A stretch of 64,000 nucleotides of DNA from Apostichopus japonicus (Eukaryota; Echinodermata; Holothuroidea; Aspidochirotida; Stichopodidae): NCBI RefSeq assembly GCF_037975245.1, contig NC_092561.1, forward strand, positions 13,079,001 to 13,143,000, read 5' to 3'. Position 1 is the first letter of the stretch. The number at the start of each line of letters is the position of its first letter. Of this stretch, positions 10,994-22,619 are shown one piece after another. The position numbers and the translations under genes are program-made. The notes below the pieces were generated by a model that worked only from the letters and a program-made list of their open reading frames with translations, was not told the origin of the DNA and did no database searches.

Positions 10994-13900
10994 CACTGAA
11001 AACTTAAATTGGTTCACCGACTAACAAAACGTTAGTCCATCTGGTGCCTCTCCCGACTAACATAGCCTTAGTCAGTTGCTATACCGACTAATTTATTCCT
11101 TAGTCAGTTGGATTTCTTAGTCGGTCATCTTAGTCCGTCAGCTTAGTCGATCAACAATTTTTTAGTCGGTAAATGTTTATTAGTCAGTTACATTAGTTGG
11201 TGACATTAGTCGGTCTTTACCGACTAATTTATATGAGCCACCGACTAGTTTATAGCAGGTTTTACATTAGTCAGGATGGTGCCTCTCCCGACTAACCTTT
11301 CTTAGTCGGTATCGACTGACTAGTTGCACTGACTAGATTCACTGAAAGAATTAAACCCGACTAGTTTCACTGACTAGTATCACTGAAAGAAAAGAGAGCA
11401 GAAGAAACACAAATAATGTGTACGTTGGCAGTATTTATTTCTGATAAAACTTCTGATGTCTACAAAAGGCTGACTTTCGACAGATAGAGAAGAAATCACT
11501 GTAAATAAAATCTGAAAATCTGATTTTTTTTCCAACAAAGTTAAGACAAGTTAATGGATCAAACATGAATCGCAAAAGTATAGCACTGCACAATAATGCA
11601 AAGTTGAGTCTTGGGCAAGGGTTCCTCATGACTTTCGTTTTAAAGTGGTACCCCAAATCGACACCAGTTAAGTCTTCACGAACAAAGAGTGTTTCTCTTA
11701 ACTACAAATGGCCTCCCACTTGTCTTCAGGAAGCCAAAATCTGCACCATTATTGACCTGTGAACAGAAAATATGATATACGTGTAATCACAGATACAGAT
11801 ATAGCACATGATAACTCACATTATCATAAACATACATTTACATTAAAATTTTATAACATATTGGGAGGTATACATTTAAATCTAGGTCCCTCAAATTATA
11901 AGCCAGGAATAGCAGCTTTACCAAATTATTATTAGCTTTGCACAGCATAACACCAAGTTATTTCTCAAAGCTTAATAATTATGTTAATCATGTTAATAAT
12001 GATCCCAATAGACCGGGATCCCAGAGGGTTTGGTTAGCTGGGAAGGTAACCAATTGCCTTGTACATCACAATGTTCACAGTGCATTCATGTATATGAAAC
12101 CAGACGACTGGCAAACCGACTGTGGTGGGTGTGGCTGGGAGAGCAATTTTAAAGTCACCTGATAGCTAACCTAGATCAGTTTTCATGGTAACACATCAAA
12201 GTAAGTACAATATGTCAGGTATGGCCCCAAGAGCAACAAATGGCCATTGCCAGTAATTATTGGTGGTGGGGTACCCCTGCCAGTGATCTATAACTGACCC
12301 CTCACGGCTGACCTAGGTCAGCTCATGAGGTAACCACTTGAAACCTACTGGAAAATGTTGGTTAGGGCTTCAGATACAACTGATGGGCATTGCCAGTAAT
12401 TTTTATTGGTGGGGTACCCCTGCCAGTAGACCCCCAAAATGCCCATCCCCCATTGACCTAGATGAGCTCATGATGTAACCAGTTGAAAACTACTGGAAAA
12501 TGGTATCACTTCATATGTAAGGGATGGGAATTTCCAGTAATTTATATTGGGGGGGGATACCCCTGCCAGTAGACCCCCAAAATGCCCATTCCCTCATTGA
12601 CTTAGGTCAGCTCATGAGATAACCAGTTGAAAAATTACTGGAAAATGATAGGTATCACTTCATATGTAAGGGATGGGCATTTCCAGTCATTTACATTGGT
12701 GGGGTAACCCTGTCAGTAGACCCCCAAAATGCCCATCCCCCATTGACCTAGATTAGCTCATGAGGTAACCAGTTGAAAACTACTGTAAAATGATTGGCAG
12801 GACTCTATATATATGTAAGGGATGGGCATTTCCAGTAATTTATATCAGTGGGGTACCCCTGCCAGTAGACCCCCAAAAAGCCCCCCCCCTCATTGATCTA
12901 GGTCAGCTCATGATTTAACCAGTTGAAAACTACTGGAAATTATTGACAGGATTCTATATGTAAGGGATGGGCAGACTCTGGCCCACCAATATAAAATACT
13001 GGAAATGCCCATCCTTACATATGAAGTGATACCTATCATTCTCCTGTAGGTTTCAACTGGTCAAATCATGAGCTCACCTAGGTCAATGAGGGGATGGGCA
13101 TATTGGGGGTCTACTAGCAGGGGTACCCCACCAATAAAAATTACTGGCAATGCCCATCCCTTGTATCTGAAGTCCTAACCAACATTTTCCAGTAGGTTTC
13201 AAGTGGTTACCTCATGAGCTGACCTAGGTCAGCCGTGAGGGGTCAATTATAGATCACTGGCAGGGGTACCCCACCACCAATAATTACTGGCAATGGCCAT
13301 TTGTTGCTCTTGGGGCCATACCTGACACATTGTTCTTACTTTGATGTGGTTACCATGAAAGCTGCTCTAGGTTAGCTATCAGGTGACTTTAAAATTGCTC
13401 TCCCAGCCACATCCACCACAGTCGGTTTGCCAGTCATCAGGTTTCATATACAGGAATGCATTGTGAACATTGTGATATACCAGGCAATTGGTTACCTTCC
13501 CAGCTAACCAAACCCTCTTGGACTCCCGCTCTACAGATCAGTGAAAATTTGACCAAACTTATGAAGCTTGCACGTAAATGATATACTAGACTGGTTTTTT
13601 TTTTAAAACAGGTTATGAAAAGTATCTTAAATATCATTAAACAGTTGGGTACAATAGTTAAACTCACTCTTCCATCTTTTTTCTCTATGGTACTTGTTCC
13701 TTTGCTTTTTGGACTCTTGGATAAACTCTTTTGTTCTGCGAAGGGTACCAATATATCATCTTAAAACATGTCTTTAAGCCATATATAACACAGTTCTCCT
13801 CTTCTGTTGTTGCCTCCACACTGGTGTCGTACATCACAGGAAAGCTCACCCTTGACTTAGATATTTGGCTTTTCAATTCCTGCTGGAAGTAAGAAACAGC

Positions 13901-15769
13901 AAAGTATTCATCATTTGAAAAAAAAATAAATAAAGTTGTCACCACAAAGTTATGTGAGATTTGCTTCCACTATAGTCTCAAAAAACACTCCCAAAGTTTG
14001 AAGCAGACTGTATAAAGCTGAAAATTTGAACGAGAGTGTCATCACCATTGCAACCAGAATCAAATGCCCAGAATACAGAGATAATAAAACATGGGCTAAA
14101 TCTTTGTTTGTTTTTATGATCTTTAAAAATATAAAATTTTAGAAACAGAAATGCACTGAGCCAACTTATTTATAGGCCTAATCGTTTTTAGTTGTTATTT
14201 TGCTTGCTCACATAACAAGCCTGTTTAGACCTAGGCTAGAGGAGAATCAGTACTTTGTTACCCTAAGTTTGTCTTCGGTCGTTTTGATATAGTCTTACTA
14301 GTAGTACTAAAGTATATAATGGACCGGCGAAGACTAGAGAATACCCAGAGTTTTAGCAACTGCGTTAAACTGTATCATTTGATCTATTATTTACGCCAAT
14401 GAGTTTCATTCAATCTAGGATCAAAAAGAGAAAACTAATTAATCTTAACCTTTAAACTTTGCTACTAAACAGATATGCTTGAATTACAAATAAATGTCAA
14501 AAAAACATCATAATCAAAGAATCGATGCATATACATATACATAAACAGAATAATTTGAATTCGCGCAAGTGAACCCTGCACTACATTGGACAGAAAAAAA
14601 AACGTGCAATTAGACCAAACTAAACATACTCAATTTTCCGTTACTTCTACATAAAATATCAATGCAAATACAACAACTTACTCTTTGGCAGTATACTAAA
14701 AGCACATGTTATAATAACTTCAGACTATCAAGCTTTCCTGAGAAAAAAACGGTTAATACTTCTTACAGTAAGCAAGTCGACCGTGAAGGAATGTCGCAAT
14801 TGTTTCCTGGGCGTGACCGGAAATTAAATACTAAAAAATGATAAATGAAAAGGTTAAATAGAACTGAAGCGTGCATCCTGACTGCTCGCAACATATAATA
14901 CCGTTGACTAGCCAACATAATTTGTTCAGCCTACTGTGACTGTACGTTTGAAGGTCTAGCCTTGCTTATTCAATATCACAAAGCCTACCCATTTAGATTC
15001 ACATGGGAAATTACAGGAAATCTTTACCAAATGAGTGTAGACTTCAAATAAACTATTGAGCCTTATAGTTCCAGCATTTGTTTGGGAATAAATAAGAAGA
15101 TTATGTGCCACTGTTCAATCTAGCCCAATACACACATAACACATTGTTAATTGGTGTTTAGAATGCACACTTTAGTGTTGAGAATGCACTGCAGTACCCA
15201 GTAGAAGCCTATAGGCTACTCACTGTCATTGCACTTGTGTATTGCGAAACGCCAACGTGACAACGGTAGCGTTACACTAACCATAATACAGTACTAGTGC
15301 CAGTGGCCTAACAATTAACTTTAATTTTACCTTCAAATTAAAGGAATAACAGGTAGGCCGATGATGCAGTTAATACCTCCATTCTTCTAAAGACCTTCTT
15401 GGGTGATTTACGGTTGAAAGTTGCTTAGAGTGATCGTATGAAACTATGCCAAGCCCAGCAAGCTGCCGTTGCCTCTCGGTTTCCAAATTGAAGTGAATCG
15501 AATTGGGTTAAAATACATTAGTCTGTCGACACCGACTAAGCTACGATTATGGCGTAAATCGGGTGTCCGTATCGTTCTTAGTCCATGGGTTAAAATACCT
15601 TAGTCCGTCGCCACCGACTAAGCTGCGATTATATTTTCCTTAGTCAGTGTAAACTAACTAAGAAGCAGCGATGAAACGAAGATTTTTGCTAGTCCGTGTG
15701 CATTGACTAACGTTACAGACTAATTTAACGTTAGTCCGTGGCAATATTGACTAGTTTATTTTTTCAGTG
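10994..15769. mobile_element. ~4.8 kb DNA element with CACTGAAAA termini and subterminal TTAGTC repeats
   Basis: Seen: the left end starts CACTGAAAA and the right end finishes TTTTTTCAGTG. CA flanks both ends and could be a 2-bp target-site duplication. Within 350 bp of the left end and 250 bp of the right end, short motifs such as TTAGTCGGT, CTAGTCAGT and their complement ACCGACTAA occur dozens of times. Known: CACTG/CACTA termini with many short subterminal motifs are typical of EnSpm/CACTA transposons. The interior shows no transposase that I recognise, only short minus-strand exon-like pieces near 13680-13900, so this looks non-autonomous or decayed. The superfamily assignment is inference. 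Confidence 0.6.
12014..13530. repeat. Large palindrome with ~146-bp tandem units in its left arm
   Basis: The left arm (12014 to about 12560) reads GAGGGTTTGGTTAGCTGGGA, then GGCAAACCGACTGTGGTGG, then GACCTAGGTCAGCTCATGAG. The same text appears on the opposite strand at about 13000-13530, with an estimated identity above 90 percent. Between and within the arms a ~146-bp unit carrying GGGTACCCCTGCCAGTAGAC and TGACCTAG-TCAGCTCATGA repeats about five times (12240-12970). The palindrome lies wholly inside the CACTG-ended element. Confidence 0.85.
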
Positions 15770-16784
15770 CAGAAGCCAAGCTATCTTCGTAGGTATTTTT
15801 GGCACCCAAGCCGAAAAGGTGTGAGCTTATATTTATTCTTAACGTGTAGCATATTATGCTAAATTTATATGCCAGGGTGTTATAACACACTAACACGTGT
15901 TATGTTTTGGGAGCATGCGAGAGCTAGATATGTTAAAGATACAATACAGTAAATAGTAGTGGTATTATATATTTTTTATTTTTTTTATATTTTATTATAT
16001 AATATAAAATATTTTTATATTTTTTTATATTTTTATATTTTTTTTATAACACAAGCCGCAATAAAATGTGCCTCTAGCATAACACGTGTTATCATGTTAT
16101 AGCACAGATGCATATAAATGCGCAATATATTCAAGTCGAAAACGCTATTATAAGCAACTGCACAATTCGGTTCGGGTGTTTTTGCAGATGTTTTAGTTTC
16201 AATTATTTGAGACACTATACAGTAGGCCTAGCTGCTTTTCTTTATGATTCTTCGACGTTTCACTTTGTTCAACACTTACTTTTGGTGAAACAAATTTCCA
16301 TACTGTGTATTTTGTCGAGTTTGCTCAATGGTAAAGATTTGTTAGTAACGGGACTTATCATTTTACTTATTCTGTAGATTTCCAAGTCAAACGATTACTG
16401 ACCGTTTACTTTCAACGTGTCCTTTTGAAATTGTTAATGCCTTGATCAAATATGACAGACTGACTAACATTCGTAGCTAGCGCAATATCAAATTGTTCCT
16501 ATATATTCGCCAAAATCGATTGTGTGTCCTGGGATCTGTGATAGCAGAGTATATTGCAACATTCGATCAGAATTTAATGGGCGTTCACTTGTCAAGTTGT
16601 GTCAGGAAAACTTGGTCGGTGGAACCGGTAGTTGATTTTGTCGTATGTAACTTTACATTTACCAATATTGAATGGATTTGCTGATCAGGACAGTCTTTTG
16701 TTTTTCTATGAATGATAAATGGTTAAAACCTAATGGCTTTGCGAACGCATCAGACTGACCAAGCAAGATATAAAACTGATGTAT
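15770..16784. repeat. AT-rich tract flanked by inverted AACACGTGTT segments
   Basis: Low-complexity TTTTATAT sequence at about 15960-16047 is flanked by a ~50-bp imperfect inverted repeat centred on AACACGTGTTAT (about 15865-15915 and 16075-16125). Such a layout suits a small MITE or a cruciform-prone site. The rest of the stretch to 16784 holds only short ORFs without recognisable similarity. Confidence 0.5.
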
Positions 16785-17148
16785 CAAATATTGTAGATCT
16801 GTGTGAAGGAAAAATCTGAGGTTCAATCCAAAGAAATTTAAGGAAATATTTTTTGAGAAAATAAATATTAAACATGAAGCTCTTGTATCATCTAAGTTAA
16901 CTAAAATCTTAATTAAATTTGCGGAAATAGAAGGCACTCATCATACAGTATATCTAGGTGTTTGTATTGATGACAAACTAAGTTTCACTGGTCATATAAG
17001 CAGAATACCTAAACGGGTGTACTTCATAGTCTCAACTCTATCGTATATAGTTCCATATTTTCATGTTGATGTAAGGAAAAGAGTTTTTACTGCCAATATC
17101 TTACCACACCTAACAAGGGCGGCGGAGCACTTTTAATCTGGGGGGGGG

Positions 17149-18055
17149 CAGGGGCGTAGCGAAGGGGTTTCTGTTGGGGGGTGTGAAGAATTTGATTTGC
17201 CGACGGATCTGGAAGTGGTGACTGAAATGGAGGAGGGGTCTAAGGGGAGGGGTGTCCCCCTCCCCTTTGGCAACTTTTTAGTTTTGAAACGTCCTTAGAT
17301 GCAATCTGGTGCATATTTTAAGTCAAATTTGATTTGCCGACGGATCTGGAAGTGGTGACTGAAATGGGGGAGGGGTGTAAGGGGAGGGGGTGTCCCCCTC
17401 CCCTTTGGCAATTTTTTAGTTTTGAAACGTCCTTAGATGCAATCTGGTGCATATTTTAAGTCAAATTTGATTTGCCGACGGATCTGGAAGTGGTGACTGA
17501 AATGGGGGAGGGGTCTAAGGGGAGGGGGTGTCCCCTTCCCCTTTTGGAAAATTTTTAGTTTTGAAACGTCCTTAGATGCAATCTGGTGTGTATTTTAAGT
17601 CAAATTTGATTTGCCGACGGATCTGGAAGTGGTGACTGAAATGGGGGAGGGGTGTAAGGGGAGGGGGTGTCCCCCTCCCCTTTTGGAAAATTTTTAGTTT
17701 TGAAACGTCCTTAGATGCAATCTGGTGCATATTTTAAGTCAAATTTGATTTGCCGACGGATCTGGAAGTGGTGACTGAAATGGGGGAGGGGTCTAAGGGT
17801 ACGGGGTCTACCCCTCCCCTTTGGAAAATTTTTAGTTTTGAAACGTCCTTAGATGCAATCTGGTGCATATTTTAAGTCAAATTTGGCACGGAAGAAGCTC
17901 CCGTTCTCCTTTTCTCTATTCAGCTTTCCTTCTTTCTTCCCCTTCCGCTCTCTTCACCTTTTCTCCTTTTGCCGACAGACCCAAAATTTGCCGACAGCGA
18001 CCAAATTATTGGGGGGTGTGATACCCCCCACACCCCCCCGCTCGCTACGCCCCTG
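17149..18055. mobile_element. Nested hAT element (CAGGGGCGTAGC ends) inside a G run
   Basis: Left end CAGGGGCGTAGCGAAGGGG and right end, read on the other strand, CAGGGGCGTAGCGAGCGGGG share 14 bp. The flanks are poly-G (eight G on the left, six G then CA on the right), so the 8-bp duplication can be read only in part. CAGGGGCGTAGC is a common hAT terminus in animals. No coding capacity; most of its body is a tandem array. Confidence 0.8.
17190..17885. repeat. Tandem array, five units of ~138 bp
   Basis: Each unit begins GATTTGCCGACGGATCTGG and contains GTGACTGAAATGG, a GGGGAGGGGGTGTCCCC hairpin and TTTTGAAACGTCCTTAGATG. Units start near 17190, 17330, 17468, 17607 and 17747 and differ at only a few positions. 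The array forms the body of the nested hAT element. Confidence 0.93.
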
Positions 18056-19140
18056 GGGGGGCACCGACATCAAAGGGCACTTTTCAGAAATTCGATTGAA
18101 CTGATGTAGCCTTATATTTAGTACCCTTTATAACTCTTATTGTATTATCTTATTTGCATATACACATCACTCCATCAACGCCCCCCCCCCCCCCCAAGGA
18201 AAATATGCATACTAGCACTGCAATATCCAATGTGCAAATTGGGAAACAAGGAACAAGCTTTCTTTTGAGACAAAATGAGGTGAAATCATGCTAGTTGCTA
18301 ATGTAGGAATCTTCCGATTAAGAGTTTATTTCTTGTTAATATCTTAACAATTTTTTTCCATTCGAAATAGCTTTGAGTTTGACCCACAGAAATTCATTAA
18401 AAGTCAAGGGCGTAGCCAGGATTTGCAAAGTTGTATGCACGACTATCTGCGCGGAGCGCCACCATCAGTTGGCGCGGAGCGTACAAGGAAACTTTGGGTT
18501 TTACAAACCCCTCAGATGGCCGGAAACGGCCCTTCTCGAGTGTTCATTCTGGTTCCCTGGCCTCTTGCTAACTTGAGACACCTCAATTTGTATGTAGAAA
18601 AAGGGCACATGTTTAATCTGAGGAAAAGTGGGGGCACGTGCCCCCTGTGCCCCCACCCCCCCGGTTCCACCGCCCTTGACACCTAATATATGCTGATTCT
18701 GCTTGGTATCACGTTTTACTAATGAAAGATAAGAAGAGAATTATAACTTTTTAAAGTATTGTTCTAGAATTGCTAATATGCCTATAGATTTAACTTTCTT
18801 ATGAGTACTGTTAACAATGCTGCTTAAAAATGAGTTCATTAGAAGTGTAAATTGCATACAGAGAAATAACAGACATTCTTTGCATACCGAACTTTACTCT
18901 CTATTTCGAGAAACTACTAGGTATAACTTGAGAAACAAAGCAATCACACCAAAATTCAGAATTAATGTGTATAGAATAGCTTTATTTATCGTGCTGCTAT
19001 TTATTTACAAAATGGTAATCTGGGTAATTTATTGTAGACAGTTGTACTTGTACGTTTTGCATATATATATTTTATTTGTGTTTTTGTTTTGTACACTAAC
19101 TTTACTATTATTTTCTTATTACGTACTTACTTTTGATGCT

Positions 19141-19789
19141 CTGTTCATAAATATTTATATTTAAACTGGGAATAAATAAGTGGAAAATAAATGAAAAATA
19201 ACTGAAATGAAATGGCGAGGATTGACTTACTATTCTTTTGTTCGGTCAGAATTTGACCGATTTTGACAGAGAAGTCGTCTAACTTAATCATTGTCTTAAA
19301 CTGACAATTGTCATTCAAATGAATAATTACTTTGTGACCTTGCATGAACTCGGTCTATGCTATGTTGACACTTATGTTTTTTGTTGTTGTTTGCATGCGT
19401 ATATTCAACTTTTGTATATAAAAACAGGATGGCTGACGGGATTGTCGATGGTGATATTGTTATCAGTAATTTTGTTTCCATTCCTCTTCGAGTTTATGTT
19501 TAACCTTGTAGTTGATAATCGCTAGGGTTTCTCTTTTTCTTTATTAGGATAAATGTTTCTACCCAGTCTTATAAAATAAGAATTTGGGTGTAGAGGCCAT
19601 GTCTTATAAACGGGGATGTTTCCTGTGCATGGAAGAGAGAATTGTTTAGTCTCAGCAAGGGTTAGAATTTGAATTGACTTGAAGTTAGAGTTGCAGTTCA
19701 GCACTAATTGTTGTTGGTCCTCGGAGGACGTGGGATGGAGTATAATATACTTTTTACGGAAATTCACCAAGGAAAGAACCTGGGCACGA
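19141..19789. other. No recognisable gene
   Basis: Short ORFs without recognisable similarity between the decayed retrotransposon end and the U2-like sequence. Confidence 0.5.
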
Positions 19790-19941
19790 AAACCAAACTA
19801 CCGAACGACTGATCCGCTCTCAACCCCAGTCCCCTTGGATCGGGACTGTGACTGTGTGATCATCGTCAGGTGTGCTTCACCATTCCCCTCGAAAGGGAAC
19901 AGATACTACACATGATCTTAGCCAAAAGGCCGAGAAGCGAT
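19790..19941 (-). ncRNA. U2 snRNA-like sequence with a divergent 3' part (probable pseudogene or chimera)
   Basis: Reading the minus strand from 19941, the first ~47 nt match the U2 5' end: ATCGCTTCTCGGCCTTTTGG (stem-loop I) and then, after AAGATCATGT, the branch-point pairing segment GTAGTATCTGTTC. After that the U2 stem IIa and Sm-site sequence is not recognisable. Instead there is a TTCCC-TTTCGA-GGGGAA hairpin, then a CAGTCCC/GGGGACTG hairpin and other sequence. Known: U2 pairs with the intron branch site in the spliceosome. A template-switched retro-pseudogene is the simplest reading. A variant snRNA is less likely because no clear Sm site is visible. The 3' limit is arbitrary. Confidence 0.6.
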
Positions 19942-20689
19942 ATTATAATATTACAGTCGTTCGCCATGTAGCCGTAAACCATTACATTATTGCATCATAG
20001 TTATCAGTTATCCATATAAAAAACATTTAACTGGACATCATAACATCATAGTTAGCAGTTATCCACATCTCTTTAACCAGATTCGTTTGTCTGGTGTCTT
20101 CATTCTCCGTTCCTTGTTTACATTGGGACCTCAACAATACTGTCAGTACGTGCTCATTGAAGCATTGTTAGAAAATACAGTATAGAGTATGTGTTATTAT
20201 AGTCATAGAAAAATTACCCAAACTGGCTGGATAGTCCTTATAACTACTTGATTATGCATTATGTAGATTAGCCATTTATTAAGTTACCTTTATTGATTTG
20301 CTGCGAACTGATTGGGTCTGTTTTATCATGTGACCTAGTCTTGTAGTGTGATTGGCTGGAAGTAGTTACTTTCTTTACTCTTGTTGATATTACAATGGCG
20401 TATAGGGTCTCTGTGCTCTGCACGTAAAAGTCATCTTTAATTTCATACCAATTATTATCTAACCACTGACCGAATAAACACATAACATACAAATGTTCAG
20501 GCTTCTGGAGTGATTATCTTCTTTGTGATTTTCATCTTTGATCGATTCATGGGCCGCTACAAGCCTTCTTAAATGTCTTACCGAGAAGGGACCGACACAA
20601 CACAAGCCATCGACTATACCGTATGATGAGAAGGACAGAAAACTTATGTTCAAGGCTCCATTGTTGAGCGGGTATCTCCTACTATGTAC
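19942..20689. other. No recognisable gene
   Basis: Contains short local repeats (ACATCATAGTTATCAGTTATCCA and ACATCATAGTTAGCAGTTATCCA in separate positions near 19990-20070) and short ORFs only. Nothing that I can assign. Confidence 0.5.
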
Positions 20690-21199
20690 TTAGGCAAATG
20701 ATATTGACGCCAAGTTAACCTTAACTAAACATATATCTCAAATGATGTCGAAGGTGTTTTTTATTGTATCAACGTTGGCATACATTACTCCTTATTTTCA
20801 TTCTAATGTATAAGAGATAAGGTTTTCAACTCGTCAATTCTGCCAGTCATTGTGTATGCAGTTCCTGTCTGGTATCACCTTTTACTTGAAAAGGAAAAGA
20901 AAAGAATCAGAAGTTTCTTGAAATACTGCTTAAATATATTTAATCTCGACTATGAAAGCCTGGTTGGTAAAATAAACACCGCTGCTAAAATTGAATTCAT
21001 AATACTAGCTAAGAAAATACATAGTTTTAAAGATCACCCACTTCACTCCAAGTTGATCTCTCTGTGCAATAGAACCAACAAGTACAATCTACGTAATCCT
21101 ACTATCTTGCCAACTTTTAGACTTATGCTTTTTAAGAACTCATTTATCTACAGAGCAGCCATTTATATTCAAAATGTGTTCTTAGAATCTCTGTTATAA
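20690..21199 (+). pseudogene. Non-LTR retrotransposon RT C-terminus, copy 2
   Basis: About 20700-20815 encodes HISQMMSKVFFIVSTLAYIT followed by PYFHSNV, then a stop and a small frame change, then 20852-21199 encodes YAVPVWYHLLLEKEKKRIRS ... NIFNLDYESLVGKINTAAKI ... TNKYNLRNPTILPTFRLMLF to a stop. The order and wording match copy 1 (16785-19140) and the minus-strand copy at 33840-34412, so all three belong to one family. 5'-truncated and broken, therefore not active. Confidence 0.8.
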
Positions 21200-21645
21200 T
21201 CCTTTTAATCTTTAAACTTCTAATCCTCCATCTTATTTCTTTTTTTGCAAAGGAGTAACACGGCTTCTATGTCGTAGTGTAGCGCCCCCAACGGGGTTTA
21301 ACTAGCCGAGCGGCTGTGGGTTCGATAGGGCCGCTATCGGCCACCCTAGGTCAGGATAAATGAGGGGCAACTACAAGTTAAGACAACCTGAACCAATGCT
21401 GCAAAACAATGCTGCTCGCCTTGTTGCGAAAACTCCCAAGCGAGCCCATAAAACACCTGTACTTCGTGAACTTCACTGGTTACCTGTACGTGCAAGAATA
21501 GATTTTGAAATTTTGTATCTCACCTTTATCTCACTCAACGGGGAAGCACCATTGTACTTCAGGCGCGTATCCAGGGGGGGCGTTGGGGCGCGCGCCCCCG
21601 GGTAAGAAAAAGAGGAGAGAAAAAAAAGAGAAGAAAAAAGGAAAA

Positions 21646-21752
21646 AGAGGAGGAGGAGGAGGAGGAGGAGGAGGAGGAGGAGGAGGAGGAGGAGGAGGAG
21701 GAGGAGGAGGAGGAGGAGGAGGAGGAGGAGGAGGAGGAGGAGGAGGAGGAGA
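21646..21752. repeat. (GGA)n microsatellite, ~35 copies
   Basis: Uninterrupted GGA/GAG trinucleotides inside the 3.3 kb element. It produces long poly-Gly, poly-Ser and poly-Leu frames on both strands that are not genes. Confidence 0.98.
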
Positions 21753-22145
21753 GGAAGGAAGGGAAAAGAAAAAGAAGAAAGAGAGAAAAAGGAGAAAAGG
21801 AGGGAGTAAAAGAAAAACGCCAAGCCACCGGGAAGAGAAAGAGGAACAGTGACATCATTACAGAGCTGATCCCTTTTATATACACAGTGTAGCCAGTGAC
21901 GGATCAATAATTTGGTAAGGGTGTGACTCACCCTACCCCTTACACCGACATCTCCATTTTTTGACGTTCCCATTTTCCTCTCTCACTCATGATCTATATA
22001 TATACTGTAACGTCACTTCCCTGTCTGGTGGGGCAGTCTTTAATGATGGGGTTGGCGGAAGAGAGTCTCGACAAAAAGATGACAATGAAGAGGATGATAA
22101 AGTTCCCGTGGCACAGTGGTACCGTTTATTCAAACCTCCGACTTA

Positions 22146-22550
22146 AGGCCCGGTCACACTACAGCGATATTTTATCGGAATAAGGTCCGATTTTTCCGAT
22201 TTTAGGCCGAAGAGTGAGGTTTGTGGTAGTGAATGTAATGAATGCAGTGGAATATTCGAATACCTACTTCAAATCTGAGGGGTTCTAGAACTGACTACAT
22301 TCTGAAGTGACGTCACATCGAAAAACGATAAAAATCGGAAGAGAAATCGGATAGCTATCCGATAAAAGGAAACGGAGTCAATATCAAAAGTAAGGAGAGG
22401 GCTATTCCACATCGGAATGACTCAACAGATAGCAAATCAGGTCCTTTATCACTGTGGCTAGAAGACCCGAACGGAAAACAGGCTGTTTCGATTCCTCCGG
22501 GAAAATCGGATAGTATTCCGATAAAAAATCGGTATAGTGTGACCGGGCCT
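22146..22550. mobile_element. 405-bp MITE, Harbinger-like (TTA target duplication)
   Basis: The termini AGGCCCGGTCACACTA and TAGTGTGACCGGGCCT are perfect 16-bp inverted repeats, extended imperfectly by CGATATTTTATCGG / CCGATAAAAAATCGG. TTA lies on both sides (22143-22145 and 22551-22553), matching the TWA target preference of PIF/Harbinger elements. No coding capacity. It sits in the 3.3 kb element and interrupts a tRNA-like GTGGCACAGTGGTACCG segment just to the left. Confidence 0.75.
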
Positions 22551-22619
22551 TTACACTTAGGTTCATTAAATATCCTTACATTAGAACTTAGCCTTACAAT
22601 ACGCAAAACGTAACTGTTA

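Larger units (their letters stand above)
17114..18678. mobile_element. Non-autonomous hAT element with perfect 8-bp TSD ACACCTAA
   Basis: Termini CAAGGGCGGCGGAG (left) and CCACCGCCCTTG (right) are inverted. The flanks are ACACCTAA at 17106-17113 and ACACCTAA at 18679-18686. An 8-bp duplication with CA-GGGCG-type ends is diagnostic of hAT transposons. No transposase is encoded. The element interrupts a retrotransposon frame and itself contains another hAT element. The segment near 18455-18540 carries GCGCCACCATCAGTTGGCGC, which recurs in the 21.5-24.9 kb element. Confidence 0.9.
16785..19140 (+). pseudogene. Non-LTR retrotransposon RT C-terminus, copy 1, split by a hAT insertion
   Basis: Segment 16817-17113 translates as NLRFNPKKFKEIFF ... 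TVYLGVCIDDKLSFTGHI ... FIVSTLSYIVPYFHVDVRKR ... ANILPHL. The frame resumes after the hAT element, at about 18687, as IYADSAWYHVLLMKDKKRI, followed by a stop and decayed sequence to about 19100 (a LRNKAITPKFRINVYRIALF segment at 18930-18985). This is the end of the reverse transcriptase and the region after it in CR1/L2/Jockey-type non-LTR elements. The two halves join perfectly if the hAT element and one copy of its 8-bp target duplication are removed. A sister copy lies at 20690-21199 and a third, in minus orientation, at 33840-34412. Confidence 0.8.

Noticed and set aside
21280-21350. Possible tRNA gene (TAGCCGAGCGG ... GGTTCGATAGG)
   Set aside because: The box A and box B look-alikes are almost adjacent, leaving no room for an anticodon arm.
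21473-21973. Poly-Leu/Ser/Gly ORFs up to 166 aa
   Set aside because: Caused by the (GGA)n tract inside a transposon.
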